Positions 15,776 through 23,947 of a stretch of DNA of 64,000 nucleotides are shown here, piece by piece (position 1 is the stretch's first letter; the number at the start of each line of letters is the position of its first letter). The notes below the pieces were generated by a model, which had not been told where the DNA came from, did not search any database, and worked only from the letters and a program-made list of their open reading frames with translations. Source of the DNA: Aquabacter spiritensis (GTDB lineage Bacteria > Pseudomonadota > Alphaproteobacteria > Rhizobiales > Xanthobacteraceae); NCBI RefSeq assembly GCF_004346185.1, contig NZ_SMAI01000015.1:62001-126000 (forward strand). The letters run 5' to 3'. The position numbers and the translations under genes were made by a program.

Positions 15776-17293
15776 TCAGCCCCCTAGGCGGGGGATGGGG
15801 TGGTCCGCCGTGGCAAAGGCCACGTTCTTCGTTTCCATGTAGAAGTCGAAAGACCAGTCGCCGCCGTCGCGGCCGATGCCAGAGCTCTTCACCCCACCGA
15901 AGGGGGTGGGGAGGTGACGCACGTTCTCCGAATTCACCCAGAGCATGCCGGCCTCCAGGCGCTCGGTCATGCGCAGGGCGCGGCCGAGATCTGAGGTCCA
16001 CAGATAGCCGGTCAGTCCATAGGCCACGTCATTGGCGAGGGCGAGGGCATCGGCCTCGTCGTCGAACGGAATGGCGGTGAGGACGGGGCCGAAAATCTCT
16101 TCCTGAGCCACACGCATCTTGTTGTTTGCATTTGTGAAAAGCGTAGGCGCCACGTAGCAGCCGCCGCCCGGACCTTCCACCTTGCCGCCGCCGGCGGCGA
16201 TGGTGACGCCCTCCTCGCGGGCGAGGCGCATGTAGCTCAGAACCTTCTCCTCATGCACCGGGTGGATGAGCGGACCCACCACGGTCTCCGGGTCGAGCGG
16301 GTGGCCCACCTTGATGCGCTTCGCCTTCTCCGCCACTTTCCGGGTGAAGGCGTCGTAAATGCTGCGCTCCACCAGGAGCCGCGAGGACGAGGTGCAGCGC
16401 TCGCCATTGAGCGAGTAGATCATGAAAACGGCCGCATCGGCGGCGCGCTCAAGGTCCGCGTCGGCGAACACGATCACCGGATTTTTGCCGCCCAGCTCGA
16501 AATGCACCCGCTTCAGCGTGGCCGCGCCCTGGCGCATGATGTGCGAGCCGGTGCGGCTCTCGCCCACGAAGCCGATGGCCTTGATGGCGGTATGCTCCGT
16601 GAGCGCTTTGCCCGCCTCCTCGCCGAGGCCGTTCACGAGGTTCCACACGCCCTTGGGCAGGCCTGCGCTCTCGGCGATCTCCACCAGCAGGCGTGCGGTG
16701 AGCGGCGAAAACTCCGCGGGCTTGTGCACCACCGTGCAACCCGCCGCCAAGGCCGGCGCGATCTTCCACGTGGAGAGCATGAAGGGCGTGTTCCACGGCG
16801 TGATCACGCCCACCGGGCCAATGGGTGAGCGGCTCGTAATATTGAGCTGGCCTGCGGCGCGCAGCGATTGCCCATCGCGCGCTTCCGGCGCGCGGTCGGC
16901 GAAGAAGCGGAAATTTTCCGCCCCGCGCAGTGCCGCCTTTGACATGAAGCGCAACGACTGGCCGGTGTCCATGCATTCGACCAGGGCGATCTCTTCGGCC
17001 CGCGCCACGATGGCGTCGGCAATGCGGTGAAGCAGTGCTTTGCGCTTTTCTCCCGGCATGCCCGCCCACGCTTCGAATGCGCCCTTGGCGGCCGCGGCGG
17101 CGCGCGCGACATCTTCGGCCCCGCTTCGCGCCACCCGCGCCAGCGGCTTGAGATCGACCGGTGAGATGACCTCGAACGTCTCTCCGCTTGCAGCGGGCAC
17201 AGCTTCGCCGTTGACCTGATTCAACACGCCATCATTGCGGAATCTCTCCAGATGGATTTCCGCCTTGGAGAGATTTTCTTCGAGCGTGGGCAT
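15776..17293 (-). CDS. hpaE: 5-carboxymethyl-2-hydroxymuconate semialdehyde dehydrogenase
   Basis: A 505-residue NAD+-dependent aldehyde dehydrogenase. Cofactor-site GVITPWNTPF lies near residue 160, the catalytic glutamate is in FELGGKNPV and the catalytic cysteine in GERCTSSSRL. It oxidises the ring-opened semialdehyde made by the extradiol dioxygenase to 5-carboxymethyl-2-hydroxymuconate. It lies between hpaF and hpaD in the same direction. General ALDH motifs do not distinguish the substrate; the gene context does. Confidence 0.92.
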   Translation of the reverse strand: MPTLEENLSKAEIHLERFRNDGVLNQVNGEAVPAASGETFEVISPVDLKPLARVARSGAEDVARAAAAAKGAFEAWAGMPGEKRKALLHRIADAIVARAEEIALVECMDTGQSLRFMSKAALRGAENFRFFADRAPEARDGQSLRAAGQLNITSRSPIGPVGVITPWNTPFMLSTWKIAPALAAGCTVVHKPAEFSPLTARLLVEIAESAGLPKGVWNLVNGLGEEAGKALTEHTAIKAIGFVGESRTGSHIMRQGAATLKRVHFELGGKNPVIVFADADLERAADAAVFMIYSLNGERCTSSSRLLVERSIYDAFTRKVAEKAKRIKVGHPLDPETVVGPLIHPVHEEKVLSYMRLAREEGVTIAAGGGKVEGPGGGCYVAPTLFTNANNKMRVAQEEIFGPVLTAIPFDDEADALALANDVAYGLTGYLWTSDLGRALRMTERLEAGMLWVNSENVRHLPTPFGGVKSSGIGRDGGDWSFDFYMETKNVAFATADHPIPRLGG

Positions 17294-17343
17294 GCGATCC
17301 TCCGAGCCCGTCTTGGTGCGGGGCCATATGGTCTCTTTGGGTA

Positions 17344-17739
17344 TCAGGCGCCGGCTACGACCCGCAGCCGCGGATGAATGGCATTCTTCTTCCAGCTGAG
17401 CGCCGAATTGATTTCGTTGACCTCCAGGGAGAGCGCGAAATGTGAGGTCGACAGCAGGGGCGCAAGATGTCGGGAGGCCGTCTCGAAGAGATGCTCTCCA
17501 ACTTCCTTGATGTCCCCCAAGGGGCGCCCTTCGCCGATGCGCATCTGGATGTGAAGGAAGCTGTTGCGCGGGTCGAGGTCGGCAACTGCGTAATGACGCG
17601 CAACCATGGCCCGCACCCGGATCGCACCGAGCTCAAACATTCCGCTACTCAACACGGCAGCGTGAAGCGCTCGGCACAGGGTGTCGAGGTCGGTCGCCGT
17701 TTCGAGGTTCTCGGAACATTCAAGTGTGATGTGCGGCAC
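17344..17739 (-). CDS. hpaF: 5-carboxymethyl-2-hydroxymuconate isomerase (tautomerase fold)
   Basis: A 131-residue CHMI-family tautomerase, PHITLECSENLETATDL onwards, with MQMRIGEG-type strands in the middle. The enzyme uses its N-terminal proline, exposed after removal of Met, as the general base. That fixes the start at the GTG at 17739, giving Met-Pro-His-Ile, with AAAGG 9 nt upstream. An ATG ten codons earlier (17769) would bury the proline and destroy the active site. It is the first gene of the homoprotocatechuate operon and isomerises the hpaE product. It faces the divergent hpaR-like regulator. Confidence 0.88.
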   Translation of the reverse strand: MPHITLECSENLETATDLDTLCRALHAAVLSSGMFELGAIRVRAMVARHYAVADLDPRNSFLHIQMRIGEGRPLGDIKEVGEHLFETASRHLAPLLSTSHFALSLEVNEINSALSWKKNAIHPRLRVVAGA

Positions 17740-17768
17740 AGTTGTCGGCCTTTCAAGTTTGATGTACA

Positions 17769-17778
17769 TAACATGTTA
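17769..17778. promoter_or_regulatory. Perfect palindrome TAACATGTTA upstream of the hpa operon
   Basis: A 10-bp perfect palindrome 30 bp upstream of the hpaF GTG, inside the divergent hpaF/hpaR interval. It is a plausible half of the HpaR control region, but a 10-bp palindrome alone is weak evidence. Confidence 0.35.
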
Positions 17779-17861
17779 AATATCTTCGGGCCTGTCAATA
17801 CGGGCCCCGTGACGTGTCGGTGTCGGCGATGCCGGAGAGGGGCCGCGACGAGTGAAAAAAC

Positions 17862-17878
17862 GCTTTATATAATAAAGC
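17862..17878. promoter_or_regulatory. Candidate HpaR (MarR-type) operator
   Basis: GCTTTAT-ATA-ATAAAGC: perfect 7-bp arms around 3 bp, 51 bp before the hpaR start. The size, AT-rich core and position match MarR-family autoregulatory operators; the core TATAAT would also serve as a -10 box for hpaR, so binding would block its own promoter. Confidence 0.55.
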
Positions 17879-17928
17879 TATAGGTTGATCGACGAAGCCG
17901 GAAAAGAGGCGTCGCAGGGAGGGTCAAT

Positions 17929-18513
17929 ATGCGGAAGGGCGGTTCCCAAACGCAGGACAACAGCAAGCCGTCGGCGCGGGGTGCGCGCGCCGCGAAACCT
18001 GCTGCGGGGTCGACCTTGCGTGGCTTCTCGCAGTCTCTTCCCATGTCGCTGTTGCGCGCCCGTGAAGCGGTGATGGTGCACTTTCGGGCCCATCTGAACG
18101 GCGTCAATCTCACCGAGCAGCAGTGGCGCGTCTTGCGTGCGCTCACTGCCACCGAATCGACGGAAGTCCAGTCGCTAGCCAAGGCGGCGTTCCTGCTGGG
18201 TCCCTCGCTCTCGCGCATCTTGAAAGATCTGGAGGCGCGCGGCCTCGTGGTGCGTCGCGTGTCGAAAGAAGACATGCGACGCGGCCATATTTCCATTAGT
18301 GCGACCGGCCGCCGCCTCGTGGCGGAGGCCGGCGTCCGATCGGAGGTCATCTACGCCGAGATCACACGCCGGTACGGAGCAGAAAACCTCGCGGCGCTCC
18401 AGGCCATGCTCGGTGAACTGGAGGCCGTGCTGGCAGACCCCATTCCCGACGAGCCGGTGCCCAGCAAAGCCGCCCGCCACAACGACGCCAAACCGCGTGC
18501 GAAGAGGAGCTGA
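17929..18513 (+). CDS. hpaR: MarR-family regulator, HpaR-like repressor of homoprotocatechuate genes
   Basis: A 194-residue winged-helix regulator. After a basic leader of about 35 residues, the HpaR hallmark RGFSQSLPMSLLRAREAVM leads into NGVNLTEQQWRVLRAL and the DNA-recognition segment LGPSLSRILKDLEARGLV; the tail is basic. HpaR represses the meta-cleavage operon until homoprotocatechuate or 4-hydroxyphenylacetate binds. GGGAGG lies 6 nt before the ATG. It is divergent from hpaF with about 190 bp between starts. The long N-terminal leader is unusual; a later start is possible. Confidence 0.88.
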   Translation: MRKGGSQTQDNSKPSARGARAAKPAAGSTLRGFSQSLPMSLLRAREAVMVHFRAHLNGVNLTEQQWRVLRALTATESTEVQSLAKAAFLLGPSLSRILKDLEARGLVVRRVSKEDMRRGHISISATGRRLVAEAGVRSEVIYAEITRRYGAENLAALQAMLGELEAVLADPIPDEPVPSKAARHNDAKPRAKRS

Positions 18514-18839
18514 GCATGCAGCAAGTCTGCACGTCGACGCCTATTCGCGTTGGATCCCGCGCGCACTTGTGCATCTGCGCCGATTGGATTTTTGGGATCT
18601 GGATCCGTCTAACAGAAACCGGTTTTGCCGGGCGAAAGCTGGGCATCGTGGCTTCCAGGTCTTCGCATCACCCGCGCACGCGTCTCGCTGAGGATGATGA
18701 ACAGGTCGTTCTCGCCCGCTCTTCCAACATCAAGAAGAAACATCGTTCTGCGGCCCCTGGCCGGCTGAACGAGAACCATCAAGTGGCAGGCCGGTCGCAC
18801 CGCGCCATCCGCCACGCCTAGGGGAGGATCCAAACAGCC
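18514..18839. other. Intergenic region before the flavoprotein hydroxylase
   Basis: 326 bp with no convincing gene. A 101-codon frame from 18516 lacks a ribosome-binding site and any recognisable sequence. The promoter for the flavoprotein gene probably lies here; the only element I can name is GGAGG at about 12 nt before its ATG. Confidence 0.5.
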
Positions 18840-20498
18840 ATGCCCGAAGTGATGAAAACCGATGTTCTAATCGTGGGCGGCGGCCCCGTCGGCGCAACCC
18901 TCGCAATTGACCTCGCACAGCGCGGCGTCTCGGTGATCGTGCTGGAGATGCGCCATCGCGGCGAGCCTCCGAGCGTGAAGTGCAATCACGTCTCGGCCCG
19001 CTCCATGGAACTGTTCCGGCGCCTCGGCCTGGCCGGAAAACTGCGTGATGCGGGCCTGCCGGCCGACTATCCCAACGATGTGGCCTATCGCACCACCATG
19101 GTCGGCCGCGAGCTCACCCGCATTCCCATTCCCTGCCGACGTGACCGCTTCAGCGCCACCGGCGGGCCGGACACCTGGTGGCCGACCCCCGAGCCGCCCC
19201 ACCGCATCAACCAGATCTATTTGGAGCCCATCCTGGTCGAGGCCGCGGCGGCGACGCCGGGGGTGACTCTGCTCAATCGGGTCATGTTCGACCGCCTGAT
19301 CGCCGCCGACGACCACGTGGACGTCGAGGCCCATGAACTGGACGGCGGAGGCCCGCTCCGGATCCAGGCGCGCTACATGGTCGGTTGCGACGGCGGGCGC
19401 TCTGAGGTGCGACGGCAGATCGGCGCGAAGCTGCAGGGCGATGCTGTGGTCCAGCGGGTGCAGTCCACCTTCATCCGCGCGCCGAAGCTCATCGACATGC
19501 TCACCACTGCGCCAGCCTGGGGCAATTTCTCCCTCAATCCGCGGCGCAGCGGAAACGTTTATGCGATCGACGGGCGCGAGACATGGCTCGTGCACAATTA
19601 TCTGCGCCAGTCTGAGCCGGATTTCGATTCGGTGGACCGAGACGCGGCGCTGCGTCAGATCCTCGGCGTGGGTGCGGACTTCTCCTATGAGGTGATGGGC
19701 AACGAGGACTGGTTCGGCCGCCGCCTGGTGGTGGACAAGATGCGCGAAGGCCGCGTGTTCGTCTGCGGCGATGCCGCCCATCTGTGGGTGCCCTATGCGG
19801 GCTACGGCATGAATGCCGGCCTCGCCGATGCCGCCAACCTGGCCTGGATGCTGGCGGCCGTGGTGACGGGCTGGGGTGACGAGGCGCTTCTTGACGCCCA
19901 CGCCCGCGAGCGCCACCCCATCACCGAACAGGTGTCCCACTATGCCATGAACCACGCGGAGCAGATGGCGCGGCAGCGTGGCGGCGTGCCCGAAAATATC
20001 GAGGAGGAGAGCCCCGAGGGCGCTGCCGCGCGGGCGGAGATCGGCCAATCCGCCTACGACCTCAACGTTCAGCAATATTGTTGTGGTGGACTGAACTTCG
20101 GGTATTTCTACGACAATAGCCCCATCATTTATTATGATGGTGAGCAGGCACCCAGCTATTCCATGGCCAATTTCACCCCTTCCACGGTGCCTGGATGTCG
20201 AACCCCGCACGTCTTCCTGCCGGGGGGGCGCTCGCTCTATGACGCCATGGGTTCTGACCATGTGCTGCTCCGCTTCGACCCGGAGGTGGAGGTGAACAAC
20301 CTGGTGCAGGCGGCGCGTGCGCGTGCCTTGCCGATGAAGGTGCTGGATGTGCCGAAAACCAAGGATTGCGAAGTGTTTGAACACAAGCTCGTGCTGTCCC
20401 GGCCGGACCAGCACGTGGCGTGGCGCGGGGATGCACCGCCGGGCGACGCACTGGCGCTCGTCGACCACTTGCGGGGGGCGGGCGCGTCCCGCCACTGA
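18840..20498 (+). CDS. FAD-dependent aromatic monooxygenase (class A, MhpA / phenol-hydroxylase-like)
   Basis: A 552-residue single-component flavoprotein hydroxylase. The FAD GxGxxG is VGGGPVGATLAIDLAQRG at about residues 11-28; the DG motif is in CDGGRSEVRRQIG near 183, and the GD motif with the flavin-ribityl site is in VFVCGDAAHLWVPYAGYG near 305-322. The C-terminal thioredoxin-like domain of phenol / MHP hydroxylases follows. It hydroxylates a phenolic ring with NAD(P)H and O2. In this setting it could make homoprotocatechuate or hydroxyquinol-type substrates from a monohydroxylated precursor; the substrate is unproven. Confidence 0.88.
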   Translation: MPEVMKTDVLIVGGGPVGATLAIDLAQRGVSVIVLEMRHRGEPPSVKCNHVSARSMELFRRLGLAGKLRDAGLPADYPNDVAYRTTMVGRELTRIPIPCRRDRFSATGGPDTWWPTPEPPHRINQIYLEPILVEAAAATPGVTLLNRVMFDRLIAADDHVDVEAHELDGGGPLRIQARYMVGCDGGRSEVRRQIGAKLQGDAVVQRVQSTFIRAPKLIDMLTTAPAWGNFSLNPRRSGNVYAIDGRETWLVHNYLRQSEPDFDSVDRDAALRQILGVGADFSYEVMGNEDWFGRRLVVDKMREGRVFVCGDAAHLWVPYAGYGMNAGLADAANLAWMLAAVVTGWGDEALLDAHARERHPITEQVSHYAMNHAEQMARQRGGVPENIEEESPEGAAARAEIGQSAYDLNVQQYCCGGLNFGYFYDNSPIIYYDGEQAPSYSMANFTPSTVPGCRTPHVFLPGGRSLYDAMGSDHVLLRFDPEVEVNNLVQAARARALPMKVLDVPKTKDCEVFEHKLVLSRPDQHVAWRGDAPPGDALALVDHLRGAGASRH

Positions 20499-20596
20499 GC
20501 TTTTAAGTCGTCCCTCCCTGGGTGCGCAACTGCTGCGTGCCGTGGAGCGGTGCTGTCTGCCAATCGTCTCGGAATCGTTCTCAGAAATAGTCTTGA

Positions 20597-20608
20597 CAAG
20601 ACGTCTTG
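20597..20608. promoter_or_regulatory. 12-bp perfect palindrome CAAGACGTCTTG
   Basis: A perfect 12-bp palindrome about 35 bp upstream of the GTCC-N7-GGAC site, overlapping the TTGCAG that I propose as the -35 box of the transporter operon. A regulator bound here would touch the promoter. No homologous palindrome was seen elsewhere in the window. Confidence 0.4.
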
Positions 20609-20635
20609 CAGATGGCCATTGTTTAAAAAATGATA
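20607..20635 (+). promoter_or_regulatory. Possible promoter of the TRAP transporter operon
   Basis: TTGCAG (20607-20612) and AATGAT (20630-20635) are separated by 17 bp in an AT-rich stretch unlike its surroundings; a consensus TTGACA also occurs at 20593-20598 but without a good -10 partner. Transcription from here would begin inside the inverted repeat at 20638-20658. Confidence 0.35.
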
Positions 20636-20637
20636 CT

Positions 20638-20658
20638 TATGTCCACTCTGCGGACATA
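20638..20658. promoter_or_regulatory. Candidate operator TATGTCC-N7-GGACATA
   Basis: Perfect 7-bp inverted repeat arms around seven bases, over the presumed transcription start of the TRAP operon and 94 bp before its first ATG. The left half TATGTCC and the core GTCC-N7-GGAC are shared with 10351-10368 in the Rieske operon leader. This suggests one repressor controls both uptake and ring oxidation. Confidence 0.55.
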
Positions 20659-20751
20659 TAAGTAGATGCAAGGATAGTCTTCTTGCCTCGACTTCAGCCG
20701 AGCAAGAACGACTCGGGCCGGTCAAAACAAGCAGATCAATGGGAGGAATCT

Positions 20752-21789
20752 ATGACGGAACGTCATCCGACGCGGCGCGCCGTGATATCCAAGATGGCCA
20801 TCGCCGCTGGCCTCATTCTCGGTGCCGGGGCCATGCAGCCCGCTTGGGCACAGGCCGGCCGCATCACCATCGGCACCAATCCTACGGGCTCGTCTTATTA
20901 CGTGATCGGCAGTGCCCTCGCGAGCGCGCTGACGGAAAAGCTGGGTGGCATCGCCGTCGCCCAGCCCGCCACCGGCTCTTCGGTAAACCTGCCGCTGATC
21001 GCTTCGGGCGAACTGACCATGGCGGTCTCCTCCAGCCTCGACGGCGGCCTGTTCTATCGAGGCGGGGAGGGCATCAAGCCACATTCGTCGCTGCGCACCC
21101 TCGTGCGGCTGACGGACTTCCCCTACGCATATCTGGTGCGCGAGAATTCCGGCCTGCGCACCATCGGCGACCTCAAGGGCAAGCGCGTCGCCATGAAGCT
21201 CTCCGGCAACCTTGCGCTGGAATCGGCCAATGTTGCGATGCTCGCCAGCGCGGGCCTCAGCGAGAAGGACATCACCAACATCACGATGGCAGGCCTGACC
21301 CAGGGGTTGAAGGCGGTCGCGGACGGCACCATCGACGCCGCGCCCATGAGCACCTCTATGCCGATCGTGCAGGAGCTGAACGCCACCATTCCCGGCGGCG
21401 TGCGCATTCTCACCCTGGATGGGCCCAACGCCACCACCACCTTCCTCTCCAAGGAGGTGCCGGGCCTCTACGCCTTCCCCATCGAGCCCGCGCCGAACCG
21501 CCCGGGCGTGCATCGGGGCACCGTAGTGACGGGCTTCGACGTGTTCCTGCTCGGCAGCGCGGACATGCCTGAGGCGCGGGCCAAGGCGGTGGTGGAGGCC
21601 CTGCTCGCCAGTTGGGACGACATGCGCAAGAAGTACCCCCAACTTGCGCATTCGACCGTCCAGGACCTGTCGCTACCCACCAATGCCGTCCCCTACCATC
21701 CCGGCGCCATTGCAGCGTTCAAGGCTAAGGGCATGTGGAGCGCGGCGAATGTCGAACGTGAGCAGCAGTTCGCAACCAAAAAGAACTGA
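20752..21789 (+). CDS. TAXI-family TRAP transporter solute-binding protein
   Basis: A 345-residue periplasmic receptor. The signal peptide carries twin arginines (TRRAVIS), a hydrophobic stretch (AIAAGLILGAGAMQPA) and a cleavage site after AWAQA, so export by Tat is possible. ITIGTNPTGSSYYVIGSALA and PATGSSVNLPLI are typical of TAXI binding proteins. It captures a carboxylate, probably an aromatic acid, for the fused permease encoded next. The start at 20752 has GGGAGGAAT directly upstream. The ligand is unknown. Confidence 0.9.
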   Translation: MTERHPTRRAVISKMAIAAGLILGAGAMQPAWAQAGRITIGTNPTGSSYYVIGSALASALTEKLGGIAVAQPATGSSVNLPLIASGELTMAVSSSLDGGLFYRGGEGIKPHSSLRTLVRLTDFPYAYLVRENSGLRTIGDLKGKRVAMKLSGNLALESANVAMLASAGLSEKDITNITMAGLTQGLKAVADGTIDAAPMSTSMPIVQELNATIPGGVRILTLDGPNATTTFLSKEVPGLYAFPIEPAPNRPGVHRGTVVTGFDVFLLGSADMPEARAKAVVEALLASWDDMRKKYPQLAHSTVQDLSLPTNAVPYHPGAIAAFKAKGMWSAANVEREQQFATKKN

Positions 21790-21886
21790 TCTCCTGAAGC
21801 CAGAGAACTCCGCCGCGTGCCTGGCGCGTGGCGGCGCTTCATCGGGCGCTCTGCCTGACTCACCTGCCCAAATTGCGGAAGCTGCA

Positions 21887-23866
21887 ATGTCTCACCACGC
21901 CAAAGACGGACATCGGGTCGCCACGTCGCAGAGCGACCGGCCTGCAGCCGGGCTCGCCGGCTTCATCCGCGCTGGCCTGCTGACGGCCATGATCGCCTTG
22001 AGCATCACTTGGGTGCTCGACATTCCGATCATGTTCAATCTTGGATTGCTGCAGGAACAATTCCTGCTGATGATCGTCGCCCTGAGCGCGGGTGCCGCCT
22101 TCCTCGGAGGGCGCGCCGCGCCGGGCCCCCTGGACAAGCTGCTTGCGGTGGCTGCTGTGGCCTCCTGGTCCTATGGGGCCTGGCAGTTTCCCCATTGGAT
22201 CGTGGACGCCTCCCGCGCACCCGATAAATGGATCCCGGCGGTCATCGCGCTGCTGACGCTTCTGCTGGCCGTGCGCCGTCTGTGCGGCACCGCCATCGCC
22301 ATCGTTGCTCTTGCGTGCATTGCCTACGGCCTGTTCGGCCATTTCGCCCCCGGCCTGCTGCAGGCAAACTATACTGAGCCGCGGCGGTTGATGATTTATC
22401 TCTATACAGACGCCAATGCTGTGGCGGGCGTGGCCTTGCAGGTGGCGGCGTCCGTCGTCGTGGCGTTCCTGGTGTTCAGCCGGGTGCTTCAGACATCCGG
22501 GGCCGGCAATTTCTTCGACGACGTCGCGATGTCCTTGCTTGGCCATTATCGCGGTGGTCCCGCCAAGGTGGCGGTCGCCTCCAGCGCCATGTTCGGCATC
22601 ATCAACGGCTCGACGGTCGCCAATGTGGTTTCCAGCGGCGTCGTCACCATTCCGCTGATGATCAGGAACGGCATGCGCCCGGCCTTCGCCGCTGCGGTCG
22701 AGGCCGTGTCCTCCAATGCCGGCCAGATGACACCGCCGGTGATGGGCGCCACCGCCTTCCTCATCGCCGACTTTCTCCAGGTGCCCTATTCGGACGTGGT
22801 TATGGCCGCCGCCATTCCCGCCTTCATCTTCTACGTGGTGATGTATGTCCAGCTGGACGCCTATGCGGCGCGCAACAAGCTGGTGGGCCTGCCGCGGAGC
22901 ATGCTGCCGCGGTTCGGCGCAGCGATCGCCGCGGGATGGATCTTTATCATTCCAATCGCGCTGTTGACCGGGCTCATGTTCTTCTTCGCCGTCGCCATCG
23001 AGAAGGCGGCGCTGCTGTCGGCTGTGGTGATGGTGCTCGTCGGCGCCATCAAGCAACGCCGCCTCGACTGGCGCGGCCTGCTGAAGGGTGTGACGGTTGG
23101 TGCGGGGGACGATGCGCTGGCGGTCTTGCTGGTGAGCGCGGCGGCGGGCATCGTAGTGGGTACGTTGAACATTTCCGGTCTCGGCTTCCTCATTACCCTG
23201 GTTCTGGCGGCGGTGGGCAAGGCGGGTGGGCTGGTCCTGCTGTTGCTGGTCACGGCATTCGTCGCACTGGTGCTTGGCATGGGCATGCCCACGGCCGCCG
23301 TCTACGTCCTACTGGCGGTGCTGCTGGGTCCCACCATGGTGCAGCTTGGGGTAGAGCCCATGGCCGCGCACTTCTTCATCTTCTACTTCGGGCTCCTGTC
23401 TATGCTGACGCCGCCCGTGGCCATCGCCTCCTTCGCCGCGGCAAGCTTGGCGCGGGCCGGTCTCGGGGAGACCTCCATCGAAGGGTTGAAGTTGTCCGCT
23501 TCCACCTATCTCCTGCCCTTCATCTTCGTGATGAATCCCGCACTCCTCGGCATCGGCAGTTGGAGCGAGGTCCTGGTGGCCATTGCCACCACCCTCGCCG
23601 GCGGAGCACTGATCGGCTGGAGCGCTGTCGGCGCGGTGGGCTCACGGGCGCTGCCGGGCTGGCGGGCGGCGGTGGTTGTCCTGGTCGGAGCTGTCACCTC
23701 CTTCTCCAGCATCTGGGCGCACGACACCCCTGTGGGGGCCTGGATTGCGGCGCTCGGGGCGCTCGGCTTCGCCTACGCCATCAGCGTGCCCTCACGACAG
23801 GCGGAAAGCGCTCGGGTGCCGCGCGGAACGGCTTCGGCGCGGATGCGATCGGAGCGGGCGCCCTGA
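21887..23866 (+). CDS. TRAP transporter fused permease (DctQM)
   Basis: A 659-residue polytopic inner-membrane protein with many hydrophobic segments. The small (DctQ) and large (DctM) subunits are fused, as is usual in TAXI systems; the large-subunit signature includes ASSAMFGIINGSTVANVVSS and LGMGMPTAAVYVLLAVLLGP. It uses the sodium or proton gradient to import the ligand delivered by the receptor. I start at 21887 (MSHHAKDGHRVATS), since earlier in-frame Mets lie within the receptor gene; GGAAG precedes it by 6 nt. It lies 97 bp downstream of the receptor gene. Confidence 0.9.
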   Translation: MSHHAKDGHRVATSQSDRPAAGLAGFIRAGLLTAMIALSITWVLDIPIMFNLGLLQEQFLLMIVALSAGAAFLGGRAAPGPLDKLLAVAAVASWSYGAWQFPHWIVDASRAPDKWIPAVIALLTLLLAVRRLCGTAIAIVALACIAYGLFGHFAPGLLQANYTEPRRLMIYLYTDANAVAGVALQVAASVVVAFLVFSRVLQTSGAGNFFDDVAMSLLGHYRGGPAKVAVASSAMFGIINGSTVANVVSSGVVTIPLMIRNGMRPAFAAAVEAVSSNAGQMTPPVMGATAFLIADFLQVPYSDVVMAAAIPAFIFYVVMYVQLDAYAARNKLVGLPRSMLPRFGAAIAAGWIFIIPIALLTGLMFFFAVAIEKAALLSAVVMVLVGAIKQRRLDWRGLLKGVTVGAGDDALAVLLVSAAAGIVVGTLNISGLGFLITLVLAAVGKAGGLVLLLLVTAFVALVLGMGMPTAAVYVLLAVLLGPTMVQLGVEPMAAHFFIFYFGLLSMLTPPVAIASFAAASLARAGLGETSIEGLKLSASTYLLPFIFVMNPALLGIGSWSEVLVAIATTLAGGALIGWSAVGAVGSRALPGWRAAVVVLVGAVTSFSSIWAHDTPVGAWIAALGALGFAYAISVPSRQAESARVPRGTASARMRSERAP

Positions 23867-23947
23867 GGCACGCTGCGACGAGCAGGCAATTCGAAGCCGG
23901 GCGAGGCGGGTGCGTCGCTCACAGCCGGCCGACAGAAAAGGTGGACC

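Noticed and set aside
18516-18821. A 101-codon frame after hpaR
   Set aside because: No ribosome-binding site, no recognisable sequence, and a composition unlike neighbouring genes.
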